DNA of 64,000 bases from Onchocerca volvulus (lineage: Eukaryota > Nematoda > Chromadorea > Rhabditida > Onchocercidae). The notes under the pieces were generated by a model. That model was not told where the DNA came from, did not search any database, and worked only from the letters and a program-made list of their open reading frames with translations. A program made the position numbers and the translations under genes. The stretch spans positions 99,958-163,957 of the forward strand of contig HG738142.1 of the NCBI GenBank assembly GCA_000499405.2, in the 5' to 3' direction. Numbering within the stretch: position 1 is the stretch's first letter; every line of letters begins with the position of its first letter. Shown here piece after piece: positions 11,901 to 23,700 of this stretch.

Positions 11901-12872
11901 AATTTTAAGATTAGCTGTCAAACTTGTCCTTAAGGTTTCGAATAATCATGTCCACAATAAATACAAAAATTTCCCTTATTAATTTTCAGACATTATTATA
12001 CAAAAATCATTTGTATAAATAACGCTTACCCTCTCGAAGAACTTTTTTACACTGCCATATTTCAACGAAGAACCGTTAATTAACAGTCGAACTTCGGTGA
12101 AGAAAGTGGGATAATTGGCCAAATAATTCCACCGATGAGAAACCAAAGAGAAGCAATGAATCAAATCAATCGGATGACAATAATCAAATATTGTCAATAA
12201 TACATCATTCGGCAAGTCGTTTATTGTTTTAAATGTTCCCTTAATGAATTATGATTATGCGTAAAGCTTTCTCGATGATGATTTTCGGCTGCGGTGGTGC
12301 ATTTCAATGAATTATATTTCTAATATTTATGATAGAAAATACCTTCCTGACATTCGAATCGGTGGTAAATCCGTCGATATACATTTCACTTCCGACTGCA
12401 TTCTAAAAATTTCCCATTTGTTTTTTCGTTAAGGAATGAAATCAAAATGAAAATATAGTAGAAAGCTAGTCTAAATTGCTATTCAACATGGAAATTGAAT
12501 CACCTGGGACTTCAGAGAAGTAGCATTGACTTCAGAAGATGAGTAAGAGATATGATCAAGTTTTTTTTTTAATGGATAATACTCTTCCAGTTGGTAAGCA
12601 TGGGTCCTAAAACTAATTCGAAATTGTATTCTGCGCAATCTTAAAAATGTATTCTACACAGCCTACTAATCGATCCAAATGCAGTCCAATAGATAAATAT
12701 TACTTCAATTTGCAATCTTCGAGAGAAAACTTTTTTTTTTCTTGAATTTTTTTAACAACTTCAATAGCCAAGGCAGAACTTACGCCTCAAAAAACTTATA
12801 TTTTCTGTCCACCGTGTCATATTTGCGTGATACAGGCCAATACTGGCCGGGTGATTCCGTAATTGTATTCAT
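8985..12872 (-). CDS. F-box/leucine-rich-repeat protein, 13 exons (copy 1)
   Basis: Thirteen exons join in phase to about 565 residues: 12872-12784, 12606-12504, 12402-12343, 12239-12030, 11829-11706, 11609-11530, 11268-11072, 10862-10738, 10557-10505, 10366-10173, 10078-9932, 9645-9528, 9182-8985. The ATG follows TTTTTTAG by one base, resembling a trans-splice or 5'-UTR acceptor. Residues about 90-135 form a canonical F-box (INDLPNDVLLTIFDYC, then SLVSHRWNYLA). Later exons encode leucine-rich repeats (LTELHLGYHI, NLEELRVFFG, CPNLITLGLP, LVFLDLSNF, DLRLLKLHGNK, NLQRLNLKRP). F-box proteins bind SKP1 and present substrates to the SCF ubiquitin ligase; the LRRs would choose the substrate. AATAAA lies just past the stop. 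Exon 9's acceptor (AATAAG) is weak. A decayed exon-like stretch sits in the intron at 9320-9520. The target is unknown. Confidence 0.85.
9320..9520 (-). pseudogene. Relic LRR-like exon inside the F-box gene intron (copy 1)
   Basis: Minus-strand translation shows protein-like segments (SMSSLVKFIAQNYSNHHPKF, then LWMMPNHLNLL, then VYRLLEIVELMAKNAPQI) in frames interrupted by a frameshift and an in-frame TAA. The flanking exons 9645-9528 and 9182-8985 join perfectly in phase without it. It therefore looks like an exon that has decayed and is now skipped, or a piece of a sister gene. It is also present in copy 2 at about 21,086-21,286. Confidence 0.4.
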
Positions 12873-14692
12873 TCTAAAAAACTGAATTTATATATAATAC
12901 AAGCAAAAATTGATTTATTAAGCAATCTTCATCGGAATTTCATAATTGAAGACAGAAGATAGTTACGTTCAAATTGAAAAAAAACCAATAAAATGATAAA
13001 TGAATGAAGAGTTTGCATAAATTCGGAAGAGAAAATAAAACAAACTTTTAGTGAATGAAGAACGGGAAAAACATGTTCGACAGTTATTTGTCATCATGCT
13101 GATTCATACTCGGCGTTCGAAATTGCAGCACTAAATAGTTTCCAAAATTGACAAAAAAAAAAGAAAAAAGAATAATGGAACGAAATGAAAAAGGGAAATC
13201 AAAAAAAAAGTGGATTTATAGAACTGCTGGAATGGAAATCAAAAACAAACCAAATCAAAGTGACATACAATGTTTTTTCGAAAACCGTTCGAAGGAGTTT
13301 TCGGTCATTAGACGTGATTTTCTGAAAATTTGAGAATTAATAATTTATTCAAATTCAGTTTGAGCCGAAATAGCAACTCCTGGCCAATGTATACTTTTGT
13401 GATCTATATAATCTAAATGAATAAAATTATTTCTCGGTCAAATTTTTTTTTTTTTTTTTGATATATACTGGAATTTAATATCTTCATTGTCTTTAAATCA
13501 ATATATATTTTCTAAAACTTTATTTACATCTATAAATAACTAGATTCTTTGATTTTTTTTCAAAAAAATTGGGTCTTCTAGGTTTTTTCATTTTTTTCTT
13601 TTTTTTTCTTATTTAGAATAAGTTTTTTAACCGAAAAAAAAAAAGGAAAAAATCTATTATTTTAATATCCTTATAGCACGACAGTATCAATAATGTATAC
13701 ATTAGAAATGAGCTAAAATTCGTTTTCATTCAAATTAAAGTTAATGAAATTTCCCGTAATACAATTTTCAATTTTTCCCCTTTCTTTAAACAAGATAATC
13801 AAGGATTATTTCGTTTGGCAAACTAAGTAAAAGTGTTTAAAATAAAAGTTACAATAACTCATATTTATTGTAACTTACATTTAAAATCTATTAAAAAAAA
13901 AAAAAGAAAAAAAGAAAAGAAAAAGACGAAAATTCATTAGATTAAATGAAAAAAAATAAGCTAAAAATATAGGAAAATAAAAATATATAAAAATGAAATG
14001 ACAAATTATAAATTGTAACTAAAATTGATTTTTGCAATGCAGTACGATTAAATTATGGATGAATGAAAATGCTGAATGAAAAAATTTTGTAGTTATAATA
14101 AATATTCAATATATCATTAAAATGGTGAGGGAATATCGAATTTTTGAAAAATATTTTCATATTTTTTGATCAATTACAATGAAGAAATAAATAAAAGAGT
14201 TATAATTTCAGAAATTTCAAATGGAATGAAGTAAGAAAATATGAGATTGATTAAACTATGTGATAATGAAACATAATTGAAATCATAATTCAACATGGAA
14301 AGCATTAAGAGAAGTTAGTAATTGTAATATCATGATAATATATCAATTATTAGAAGGAACATATATAAAATGCAATGTATTATTGGTGTCTTTGAGTTAA
14401 ACTTTATAGAGATGATTTTATTAGAATTTAAACCGTAAAACCAATTTTTATCTCATCAAATTATTCCAATAACCATGCAATTTATTTTGCTACATGGAAT
14501 AAATTGCTTATCAAATTTGGCTCAAAAAAAAATATTAACAAACAAATTCAAATACTTCAATTATTACAAAAAAAAAAAAATGCTATAATATTTATCATCA
14601 AGAAAGTTAACATAATGATGTAAAAATACTTTGGAAAAAATTTATGAATAATTCGTAGGCTTTTTTTTTTTTGATTTTGATTTATCAGGAGC
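12873..14692. other. AT-rich intergenic DNA (copy 1)
   Basis: Between the F-box start and the telomeric array there are A/T homopolymers and low-complexity lysine-rich frames only. The short frame at 13148-13333 is dominated by AAA/GAA codons and has no recognisable features. No gene is supported. The same applies to the matching stretch in copy 2 (24,637-26,460). Confidence 0.6.
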
Positions 14693-14734
14693 TTAGGCTT
14701 AGGTTTAGGCTTGGGCTTAGGCTTAGGCTTAGGA
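14693..14734 (+). repeat. Interstitial telomeric repeat, (TTAGGC)7 (copy 1)
   Basis: Seven hexamers in a row, four or five of them perfect TTAGGC and the others TTAGGT, TTGGGC and TTAGGA. TTAGGC is the telomere repeat of most nematodes. The array lies immediately upstream of the Helitron remnant. Its presence inside a chromosome-internal segment suggests a past telomere-repeat insertion at a repaired break, or a former chromosome end. Confidence 0.9.
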
Positions 14735-15939
14735 AGTTGGTATGTCTCTTAAAAATTGATATTACTGAGTTATGTATATTGAAATGATTTTGCCACGTTG
14801 TTCAAATAAGCGATGCTTCTCCAGTTAAGAAGACAGAGCTATTACTGACGCGATATTGAGAATAGAAATTGTTAGCATGTGATAGGAAGAGGTTGATTGC
14901 AGAGTTGATAAAGATAGAGAATGCATGCATCATTTGAATGCTTTTTCGTTTATTTGCTACTTTGTGAAGAATCCAGTAATTCGCAGAAATGTCGAGGTTA
15001 TAGTTGCATTAATGATCCATGCAACACGTTGCATCCAAATCAAATTCGTGCATTATTTGCAATCATATCGATCGTCGGCTCTCTTTCATCTCCAGCAGAG
15101 TTATGGGAGAAATATTTATGGCACATGGCTAAAGATATTCTCCATCGAATACGCAAGGAATATTCAAATATGAACATGGAGTTCATAGCAAAAATCTACA
15201 ACGAAACGTTGATAATGATTGAAAACTTGTGCTTAAAAATCGCGAATAAAGTTCTCAATAAGTGGAAATGCCATTATCGAATCGATCTGCTGCTGCTTTG
15301 TTCGAAGTAGAATTGGGTCGTAAACAAAATTACAACATGGCTGACTTTCATCGTATCTGCAATCAAATATTCCCAAACTTAAGCTTGAGCAAAAATGCAT
15401 TTACGATCAAATAATGCAAACTGTCAATAAGGAAATTGGAGAAATCTTTTTTTTAGATGCGCCGGAAGGAACTGGTTCTGGCAACAATTTGATCCCAAAA
15501 AGGCATAGCCTCAGCTCTTTCATTGTCTGGAATAGCTGCGTACAATAGCGCAGAAAAAATCGCTCGAGGCTTTTGATCGATCATTGCAAGATTCGCGTGT
15601 AAACATCAGACCATTTGGGAACGCATTAATATTGCTTGCAGGAGATTTCGAGCAAAAATTACCTGTAATTTCTCGATGGACATCAACGGACAAAATGAAT
15701 GCTTGTTTGAAATATTCTGCTTTGTGTAAAAACATTAAAATTAACTACAAAAATGCGCGTCATGCTCCGAAACGTTCGATCAGCTGGGATATTCTCACAC
15801 CAGTTGTTGAAAATTGGGGACAGAAAGGTGCCGGTTGATTTGATTCAGGACGAATTGCGTCATAACTTCTGCAATTTAGTAATGTGAAAAAAGAATTGGT
15901 TGAAAAGTATTTCCGATATTCAGAATAATTTTAGGAATC

Positions 15940-16539
15940 GTTTATATAGATATAGAGATCGTCTGATTTGCCCATTCTAGAACATGAAAAAATTGTTTGA
16001 GTGAATGAGCTATTCTTTCGGCCAAGAACAGAGACGCATACGAACTTCCCAATATTATTCAATCTAACAAGGCGAGGAAGTCACATATAAGACCGTCAAC
16101 ACTGCTGTGAAGCAAACAAAGCGGTTAATTAACCAACAGAATATTTGAATTCACTCGTTTTGTCAAGGATACCATCATACGTACTAATACTGAAAATTGG
16201 ATAACTAAATATAATGTTGTGAAATACCAACCAGATGAGACTTTGCAAACGGCATGCGATTTGTAGTAAAAAAAATTAATGAGCAATGTCGAAAAGGCAA
16301 CAATCTTGAGAAGAATTTTCAAAGGTGAAGATGTCTCATTTCTCGTATAGCTACGATTTCAACGAATGAACCATTTCAATTTAAGAGATTGACGTTTGCA
16401 ATAATCATCAATAAAGCTCAAGGCAAATTTTTGAAATTGTGCGGTTTAGATTTAAGAATCATTGCTTCTCACATGAACATGGACAATTTTTGCATGTTCT
16501 AGAATGGGCAAATCAGACGATCTCTATATCTATATAAAC
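15940..16539. repeat. 56-bp inverted insertion within the Helitron (copy 1)
   Basis: Positions 15940-15995 are the reverse complement of 16484-16539 with one mismatch. In the helicase reading, the right arm is in its natural place (the GKSDDLYIYI end motif). The left arm interrupts the order between the motif ending FRNR and the block that should read WLSERAILxAKNRDA. The left arm is therefore an inverted copy pasted about 490 bases upstream, as produced by template switching during repair or replication. Confidence 0.9.
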
Positions 16540-16940
16540 AATGAAATAACAAAAAGTATTTTATGCTCCAATTATTGTGAAATTGGACATATTAAATGTT
16601 AAATAGTGCTATGACAATTAGTATAAACAAAAAGTACTAAAGGTCATACGGCGCGACATAGTTTCAAAGGGACAAACAGATAAATGACAAAGATTGACGC
16701 AGCAACAGCATTGTTTGGAGTTACAGAGGTTCCAGTTCGATAGTTCAAAACGACACAACAGTAGCAATAAGTTGACAATTCAGTTGAACAATACTGTTTA
16801 TCGGTGACAAAGGAAAGAATAACTCAGTGATCAGTTTGTTTGGATATTCTTCGATAAATTTTTGTTACAAAGAATCACTCATAAATCGACAATAAAATTT
16901 TTCTCGGCATTATTCGTCTCTGTCATACAAGATACAAAAA

Positions 16941-17008
16941 ACCTCTCACATTTATTACTGATCTAGTAAAATCAACCTCTCACATTTATTACTGATCTAG
17001 TAAAATCA
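16941..17008. repeat. 34-bp direct tandem repeat, two copies (copy 1)
   Basis: ACCTCTCACATTTATTACTG and the following 14 bases occur twice in a row with no difference, at 16941-16974 and 16975-17008. The same pair occurs in copy 2 at 28,709-28,776, so it predates the segmental duplication. Confidence 0.9.
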
Positions 17009-17404
17009 TAATAGCAAAATCAATCTTTAATATAATTAGGCTACAAACCAAGTTACAAACTGTCAGATTTTTCCTTTAACATTAAAAATACACGTTTCCT
17101 CTTTTTTTTTTTTTTTTTTCCATTTAACCAGATTGAGCTACAGCAACGCGTATGTAAAAAATGTATGAAAACTTGCGCGTATTCGAATGCAACGTTTTTC
17201 AAATATTCAAAGCAATACTGAGGACTTTTGGAAATCTAAGATTTTGAATCAATATAAATAAGGAGGGTGTTTAAAAACTTTCCGAGATTTAAAATTTTGA
17301 GCAAACGAACATTAACATTTTTATCAATATGAACCAGCTAGAAAGCCATGCGGAAGCGTAGCCGGATATAGCTAGTTTCTTTAATAAATAATTTGATTAA
17401 TTAA

Positions 17405-17575
17405 TCAGATTGTATTGTATATTTGCGAAGGATTAGACAACTTCACAAATTTTATGCCATAAATTCCATTGATTTCAATAGCATCATTTATTTCTTGCAT
17501 TATTATTTTATTAATGTCCAAATATGTCTCGCATCTGTTTTTGCGATTTATACATTTGCAAAATAATTTCTGCAT
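17405..17575 (-). CDS. Unidentified coding exon or small ORF (copy 1)
   Basis: A minus-strand frame encodes 56 residues from the ATG at 17575 and stays open upstream to about 17,650. It includes LFCKCINRKNRCETYLDINK and GIYGIKFVKLSNPSQIYNTI before TGA at 17405. The composition looks like a real protein, with four cysteines in the first part, and there are no homopolymer artefacts. An acceptor-like GATGCAG precedes the AAATTA codons, so it may be a terminal exon. It lies downstream of the exon ending at 17681 and just beyond the Helitron end. No domain is recognised. It is fully preserved in copy 2. Confidence 0.4.
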   Translation of the reverse strand: MQKLFCKCINRKNRCETYLDINKIIMQEINDAIEINGIYGIKFVKLSNPSQIYNTI

Positions 17576-17680
17576 CAGAGATTTTGAAGCTAACGAATTT
17601 GAAATAAAATTTAAACAACAAAAATAAATTACATATCGAAAAATTTACAAAAATATGTGGGACAGACACTACATACAGAT

Positions 17681-18642
17681 TCAGTCCAGTTGTAGGTGAT
17701 GAACATAAGCTATCATATTCTTATTTGTAGAATCAAAAATAGTTTGCTCAATATCATAAGGAGAGTAATGATGACCAAAAATCAGGCATTCTGTTATTTT
17801 ATCGTCAAAATTCAGTCGCATACCAACCTAAAAAGTAATCATAATTGAAGAATCAAAAAATGCATAAATGATTCTGAAGAACTTTAATTGAATTTTTAGC
17901 TATTTTATCGTTCGATTCAGAAGCAAATGAATTTTGATAAATGCTTTTGTCAATCATTTTGATAACGTTAGATCATTCTTCTCAAACCAAAAAAATATGC
18001 ATGAATAGTAAATTTCAATTTGTAATAAATATAGAAATATAATTTTATAATCCATTTCTTTAAAAAAAAATAAACACAGAGGATTTTCTTGTATTACTTT
18101 AATTTTCCTTTTTTTTTTTTTTTTTTTTCGGCAAAATACCGATGATGCGAACTATTCTATGTCGATTGTACGAAGCAAATTTGTCTAATTGAACAATGCA
18201 GATTGCTCAGTATCGGTCAAAGTTTACGCATTTTCCAATGTCGTCTGAAACAAAATTTCCAGTGTTAGTCACATTGCTTAAATTATTGCATATCAAAATT
18301 AAAACCTTATATCGATGTGCAGAGATGTCAATTTCAATTCTACCCAGCATTTGTGCCGAAAATTGTTTACTACTTCCGAAATTGACATATGGCACATTTT
18401 CGTCAACGAATCGATCACGTTTCGTGAAAAGTATCTGGAATTTTGAACATTTCAACGTGTGTAAATAATTGGTTGAAGGATGTTCCTCAGATTTACAGAA
18501 GCCACACAATCAGATTTTTGGTTGGAGAGAAACTCGAAAAATTCTTACGCCGGTTTTGTAGTCTATGGTTACAGTAAGTGCAACTATCCCATTCCTATCC
18601 GTTAATCGAACAGTAATTATGCTCTTCACATCCGGAAAATAT
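17681..18642 (-). CDS. Unidentified gene, three 3' exons (copy 1)
   Basis: Three exons join in phase: 18642-18549 (after TATCAG, before GTAAGA), 18434-18228 (after TTCCAG, before GTAAAC) and 17827-17681 (after TTTTTAG, ending TGA). The product segment is about 148 residues. It includes IITVRLTDRNGIVALTVTID, then VPYVNFGSSKQFSAQMLGRI, then VGMRLNFDDKITECLIFGHH, and ends AYVHHLQLD. Alternating hydrophobic and polar residues suggest a beta-rich fold. I do not recognise the family. The first exon may extend to a TTTTAG near 18,700. More 5' exons are probably missing because no ATG is found in frame. The three exons read identically in copy 2. Confidence 0.6.
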
Positions 18643-18700
18643 CTGATAGAGATTTTATGATCAATTGGAATATGCTTTACAACATGCCAAAAAAAAAAAC

Positions 18701-19650
18701 TAAAATTTTATTCTAATTTAAATAATTCGAAATAATCTTTTCAACAATTCCTGAACTGCAAAACATATTTTGATCTCGAATTTCGGATTCTTGAGTCTTT
18801 TAATATGCTACATGTGAATTTGTGTTATGTTTGTTTGTAGTTATGGTTATTCATGATTTTCAGGCATTTAATGTGGCCAATTTAGTATTGTTAAAATACC
18901 TAATTTAAATTACTCAAATAGTATTCGAGTAATTAATGGTTAAGAGCAGAATTAAGCTTTTTTTTTCTCTGCAACAGATAGAATTATTTTCGATTTATGA
19001 AATATTTGAATTTAAAAATGGTTCTAACGATATGCTAAATTAATTTTTATTGAATAAAACAATTTTTTCTTTTTTTTCGAATGCATTTGAAATTCTTTTA
19101 TGCAAATTATATGAAAAATTTGCTATTTATAATATAATACATCTACAATAAATAAGAATTTGATAGTAATATCATAATTAATGCAAGCAAATTGACTCCC
19201 ACAAAAATTTGAATTCATCTGATATTTCGTTTTTCAAAAAATAAAAATTTAAAAATTGACGAAATTCAAAACTAATTTCTCAATGATCTCTTTAATGTTA
19301 GAATTGATTTACAATCTTTTGTGCATGAAGTTATAATAAATGATATGTGATATGTTAAGTTCATAAGTTTTAGGGATTATTGAAATTTTAAAATTCTGAT
19401 TTAGGACATTTTCCAGTCAAGAATATTCCAAAATATATATTATCGAATTTTTCTGAAAGAATTTGTGTATGTCGTTTTTCCATTACATATATTTATTATA
19501 GCATTATGGTTCATTTAGAATAAAAATCAAAAAATTAAAATCTTCCACTAAAAAAACACGAAATCAATTACACAAATTTATTTTGAATTCTAACAATTTA
19601 TTTCATAGCCAAATTTAACAAAATACATATATCGTATATTTAAATATAAC
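18701..19650. other. AT-rich DNA without a supported gene (copy 1)
   Basis: The 5' part of the unidentified minus-strand gene may lie here. A frame with LKNPKFEIKICFAVQELL is visible on the minus strand near 18,720-18,800 but could not be spliced to it. The rest is AT-rich with no exon-like segment. It ends at the internal junction of the tandem duplication. Confidence 0.4.
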
Positions 19651-19826
19651 TGGCGAGGATTCTGGAGCAGTTTAAACATAGTCGTACACCTCCGAAAATT
19701 CTAGACGTTCATAAATTAAATTATCTGATTTCAAGTTTGAGAGAAGATGCTTTACTAGCTTTGAGGGGATATAACATTGCCCCCAGAAAACTACGAAATG
19801 ATAAGAAATGAGTTAATCAATAAGGC
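19651..19826 (+). mobile_element. Truncated BEL/Pao gag fragment at the duplication junction
   Basis: This is the 3' part of the gag remnant seen at 7400-8061. The part encoding LPRLLLPIFNGEPN is missing because the duplicated segment begins four codons later. This identifies copy 1 as lying in the original left context. Confidence 0.65.
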
Positions 19827-20164
19827 AAATCTATATTGTCGATAAAACCGAGATATTTTATAATATAAATATGACAGAATAATCAAAATTTGTAGGCATA
19901 ATAGAAATCTGCAATATTTCTCATTCATATGTTATCATTTATCCATATCTTAACATTTAGTCTGATATAGAAACTTTTGTTCTCTCATCGAAGCTAAAGC
20001 CTCATACATTATCTAAAATATTGTAAATGATGTTAATTGTCCGGAATGTTGTAAGAACTAAAACTTGTGTGCACTGTTTAAAATAAGCATTATTTATCTC
20101 TTATCTTTTGCCCTGAATAACCAAACTGTAAGCCACTGCCTACTACAAGATCAAAGATTATCGA

Positions 20165-20418
20165 TATAAAAAGGAGTTTTTAGCGCTCACCGAATCAATA
20201 CTTACTGAACAGTTACTCAGGAGTTACAGTGGTTACTCAGCCAATCAATACAAATCAATCCATAATGCAGGTAACGATTTCACTGATTTATCTTATCACA
20301 GAATGAAAATGATCGTGTGTTTATTAGTAGAATTAGTGGGAATAAATACACCGAAAAAAACCAGTATTTAAAGGCCAATTTTTACACAGGTTTAATTCCA
20401 ATTATACAGAATTGTTAG
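20165..20418 (+). promoter_or_regulatory. TATA-box promoter with a small candidate gene (copy 2)
   Basis: Second copy of the block at 8395-8648, with TATAAAAAGG at 20165, ATGCAG at 20265 and the same possible 31-base intron. No base difference was seen in the putative exons. The same doubts about the gene model apply. Confidence 0.3.
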
Positions 20419-20513
20419 CATTGAAACACTTTGTTGTGAACTCATAAAAATCACTGACGATGAATGCGCCAAAGAGTTATTACCAAAATCGTAACTGAAA
20501 TATATAATACATC

Positions 20514-20551
<38 letters not shown>

Positions 20552-20750
20552 AACAACTGATAAAAGTAGATTAACAAAAAGTTTAAAAATATACGAAATA
20601 GCATGAATTAATAAGTGCAAAATGGAAATTAAATTGTTTTATTTTATCTTGCTGTTATTTTTACTTAAAAAAATAAAGATAAAAGTAAAAGTAAGATAAA
20701 ATGAAAAAGCAAATTTTTTATTAATTCATGGTTTAATAAACTAACAGATA

Positions 20751-23700
20751 TCAGAAGCTTATGCTGAAATCTCGCAATCCATCAACCTGGCGCAAATCAT
20801 TCACTACAGCTTCAATATCACCATCAAAAGTATCGTGGAAAATGCAAGCATTCTTAGTCTTGGTCCAATTAATAAAATAATTCGGTTTGTTCGAAATCAA
20901 CAATTTAGGTCGTTTCAAATTCAGACGTTGTAAATTTTCTATATTAGTCTGAAAAACAATATTTTCAGAAGAATTTTACATTTATTTATCATAATTCACT
21001 AAATTATTTTCAACCAAGAAGAAAATGAGTTAATTTTAAAACCAAAAAAGAAAAAAAAGGAAGCTTTCAATTTCTCTCCCCGTTATCTGCGGAGCATTTT
21101 TGGCCATCAATTCAACAATTTCAAGTAAACGATATACAGAAATTTTCACCAGTTACAATAAATTCAAATGGTTCGGCATCATCCATAAAACTGAAACTGA
21201 AAGCTCTTTATATGAATTTTGGATGATGATTTGAATAATTTTGAGCAATGAATTTGACTAATGAACTCATGCTCTTTTCTGAAAAAATAATACTTTATTC
21301 CCATGAAGTTTGAGGAGGCGTAAATCTGGTAAATCGTCATCACTCAGGTTACTCCAGACTTCATCTTTATAACAATTTCCGAAATTGCTTAGATCCAGAA
21401 AAACTAAGTGCCTAAATGAAGATTTTTGGAATCATTATTTAACTTTATGTACGATTATTAAATTTCGAACACATGGAAACTGTTGAATTAAGATATAAAC
21501 TTGCTTAATTCTAAACTAAGCGACTCTTGTAGAGTAAGAAAATTTGTAGAACAAGTGACTGCAAAGCGCCAAAATGTGAACTGTAGCATATTTTTTAATA
21601 TAAAAAGAACCCTCAAAATTAAAAAATAGAAAGAACTGAGACGCCAACAAACAGTAACAATTAAAATCTATAAAGAAATAAAAAAAAAATTATTTACTTG
21701 AAATGACTGACAATTAAAGGCATAACTCCGTCATAGAATGTTAAATAATCATTGAATGGCAGACCAAGTGTTATCAAATTTGGACAACTAAAATTACTGA
21801 TATTTATATTTAATTTACCGAAACGATCTTTCATTCTATATAAACTGCTTACTAACATAAATTATTGACTAAAAAAATATCAAATCATCATTTCTTTCCT
21901 CTTCATATGAATATAATCTTCAAAAAAAATCAACTTACTTCCGATCAATGGCTTTAAAAAGATCGACACTGCCTTCATAGTAATTTGCCATTATCAAATG
22001 TTTAAGTTTGTATGGGAATGACTTTTCGGGTTCCTTTTCTGGCAAAGTGAATAAGGTAATCAGCCCTTCGGCTGAAATATTACAATCCTCGCCACCGAAA
22101 AAAACCCGTAGCTCTTCCAAGTTGTACAAATTCTGCAACATTCAAAGAATAATAATAGAAAACCGAAGTAGTATTATTCATTCCATAATATCTATAGTAA
22201 AATTTGTGGTTAGGAAATTAAATGTTAAAATTAAAATCGGAATAAATTCTGAAAAGCGAAGAGATTTTACACTGAAACTATCGAGCACTTCATGAAACCT
22301 TTCTAAATTAGAAGTTCGAATCACTTATTGATCATATGCCGATCAGAATTTAACCAAATCCTTGAAATATCTCATCATCCATTTATAAAGGTTCAATATT
22401 CTCACATTTTGGAAAGCATTACTATCTTTAAGTTAATTTTTATGGATTATTTTGCCTGCCTTTATATGGGCAAACTCTTCGTCGAAGGTATAAAGACTCA
22501 GACCCCATGAAAAAACTTTCAAATTATGCAAATGTCCAATATATTCAATGCCATTGTTCTCAATATGATATCCAAGATGAAGTTCAGTAAGAGTTGATTG
22601 CCACGGAGAAATTCTGATATTGCGGAAACTGAAAAACAACAATATTAATCAACTGGTAACAAGAGATTGAATATATTGGACATTGAAATGTAACAGTTGC
22701 AGTGCTTAATCAAACATGCTTGAAGAATGATCTTCAAAAAATAAATTTCACAGTAAGGTTTCATAAAACTTATTAAAAAATGACCGGACTCAACGGTTAA
22801 AAGGTACTAAAAGAATTTTAAAACAAAAGAGACTTACTCAATATAAGGTGTTCCATTGTAAATATGTAATAGATTCAAAGGACGTTTGTATGCCGGCAGT
22901 TTTGGATCACCCTCTGGGCAGTATTTCATTACATCGCCAACGAAGAAATTTTGCACTTTCGGGAAAATGCTTTCATCTTCAAATAACATTTTCAACGTTT
23001 TTTCCCATTCTTCTTCATTATCACAGCTTGAACTCTGAAAAATGCAAAATGTGAATTATGAAGTATCAACACTGATATTATTAAATCTTAAACTAAAACC
23101 GCTTTTGATATAAATGGCATTCAAACTATGATGCATTGAAAAATCAAATATTAAAAAAAAAAAAAAAAAAAAAATGACACTAAGAAAATGAAGATATCGT
23201 TGAAAACAAATTTATTCAAATAATAAAATTTTTGAGATTAATGACAATACTATTCAACAACGAGATACTTTATGCAATTTACATATAAATCATACGCGTT
23301 CTATTTTTTCCATGTGCAATGTTTCAACATTTGGGAAGCAATTTGATAATTTTCCCAACAATGTAGTATTCATTTCTGCAATACTTGAATTTCAAGGAAA
23401 TACACTCTTATTATATAACTTCTTTTTATATAGAAACTTTCTGCCAAGCAAGAAAATTTCAATTTATACCCTTAAAAGAGCCAATATCGAGATGGATAAC
23501 ATTGGGAAAACAAATGTCGAATAATGCGTTAACTTCAGTAGATGGTAAGGGCACTGAACAATCAATGCATAGTTTCCGAAGATACTGAGAAGTCTAAAAA
23601 TATGCAAAAAGGATGGAATGATATGTATATCTCAATTCACCAATCAGCAAAAGTAGGCAAACGAAATTTTAAGATTAGCTGTCAAACTTGTCCTTAAGGT

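Larger units (their letters stand above)
14750..17375 (+). mobile_element. Decayed Helitron with Pif1-like helicase remnants (copy 1)
   Basis: Plus-strand frames carry successive pieces of a Helitron helicase: SPAELWEKYLWHMAKDILHR (about 15,090), IYNETLIMIENLCLKIANKV (15,200), IRPFGNALILLAGDFEQKLP (15,610, Walker B-like region), AITINKAQG-like (about 16,400) and GKSDDLYIYINNE (16,505). They are broken by stops and frameshifts, and the Walker A region near 15,455 is damaged. No Rep/HUH domain is seen, so it is not autonomous. The right end, GCCATGCGGAAGCGTAGCC then TATAGCTAG followed by T at 17376, fits a Helitron 3' end (short palindrome and CTAG before T). The left end was not located. The block 16,650-17,060 may belong to another repeat. 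Confidence 0.75.
7881..19650. repeat. Tandem segmental duplication, copy 1 (11,770 bp)
   Basis: The segment starts TGGCGAGGATTCTGGAGCAG at 7881 and the same sequence restarts at 19651 in direct orientation. The copies are almost identical, with scattered single-base changes and small homopolymer or (TA)n length differences. The left flank (ACCAAATTG) is not found at the internal junction, which reads TATATTTAAATATAAC directly followed by TGGCGAGG. At most one base of microhomology is possible at the join. The unit carries the F-box gene, telomeric array, Helitron and an unidentified gene. Confidence 0.95.

Noticed and set aside
11979..12215. F-box frame taken as a 78-residue single-exon gene starting at 12,215
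   Set aside because: That start is TTG, and the frame runs past a GTAAGC donor into intron. The F-box exon is 12,239-12,030 within a 13-exon gene.
15520..15735. Minus-strand 71-codon frame opposite the Helitron (and its copy at 27,288)
   Set aside because: It is an antisense shadow of the helicase segment containing ILLAGDFEQKLPV.
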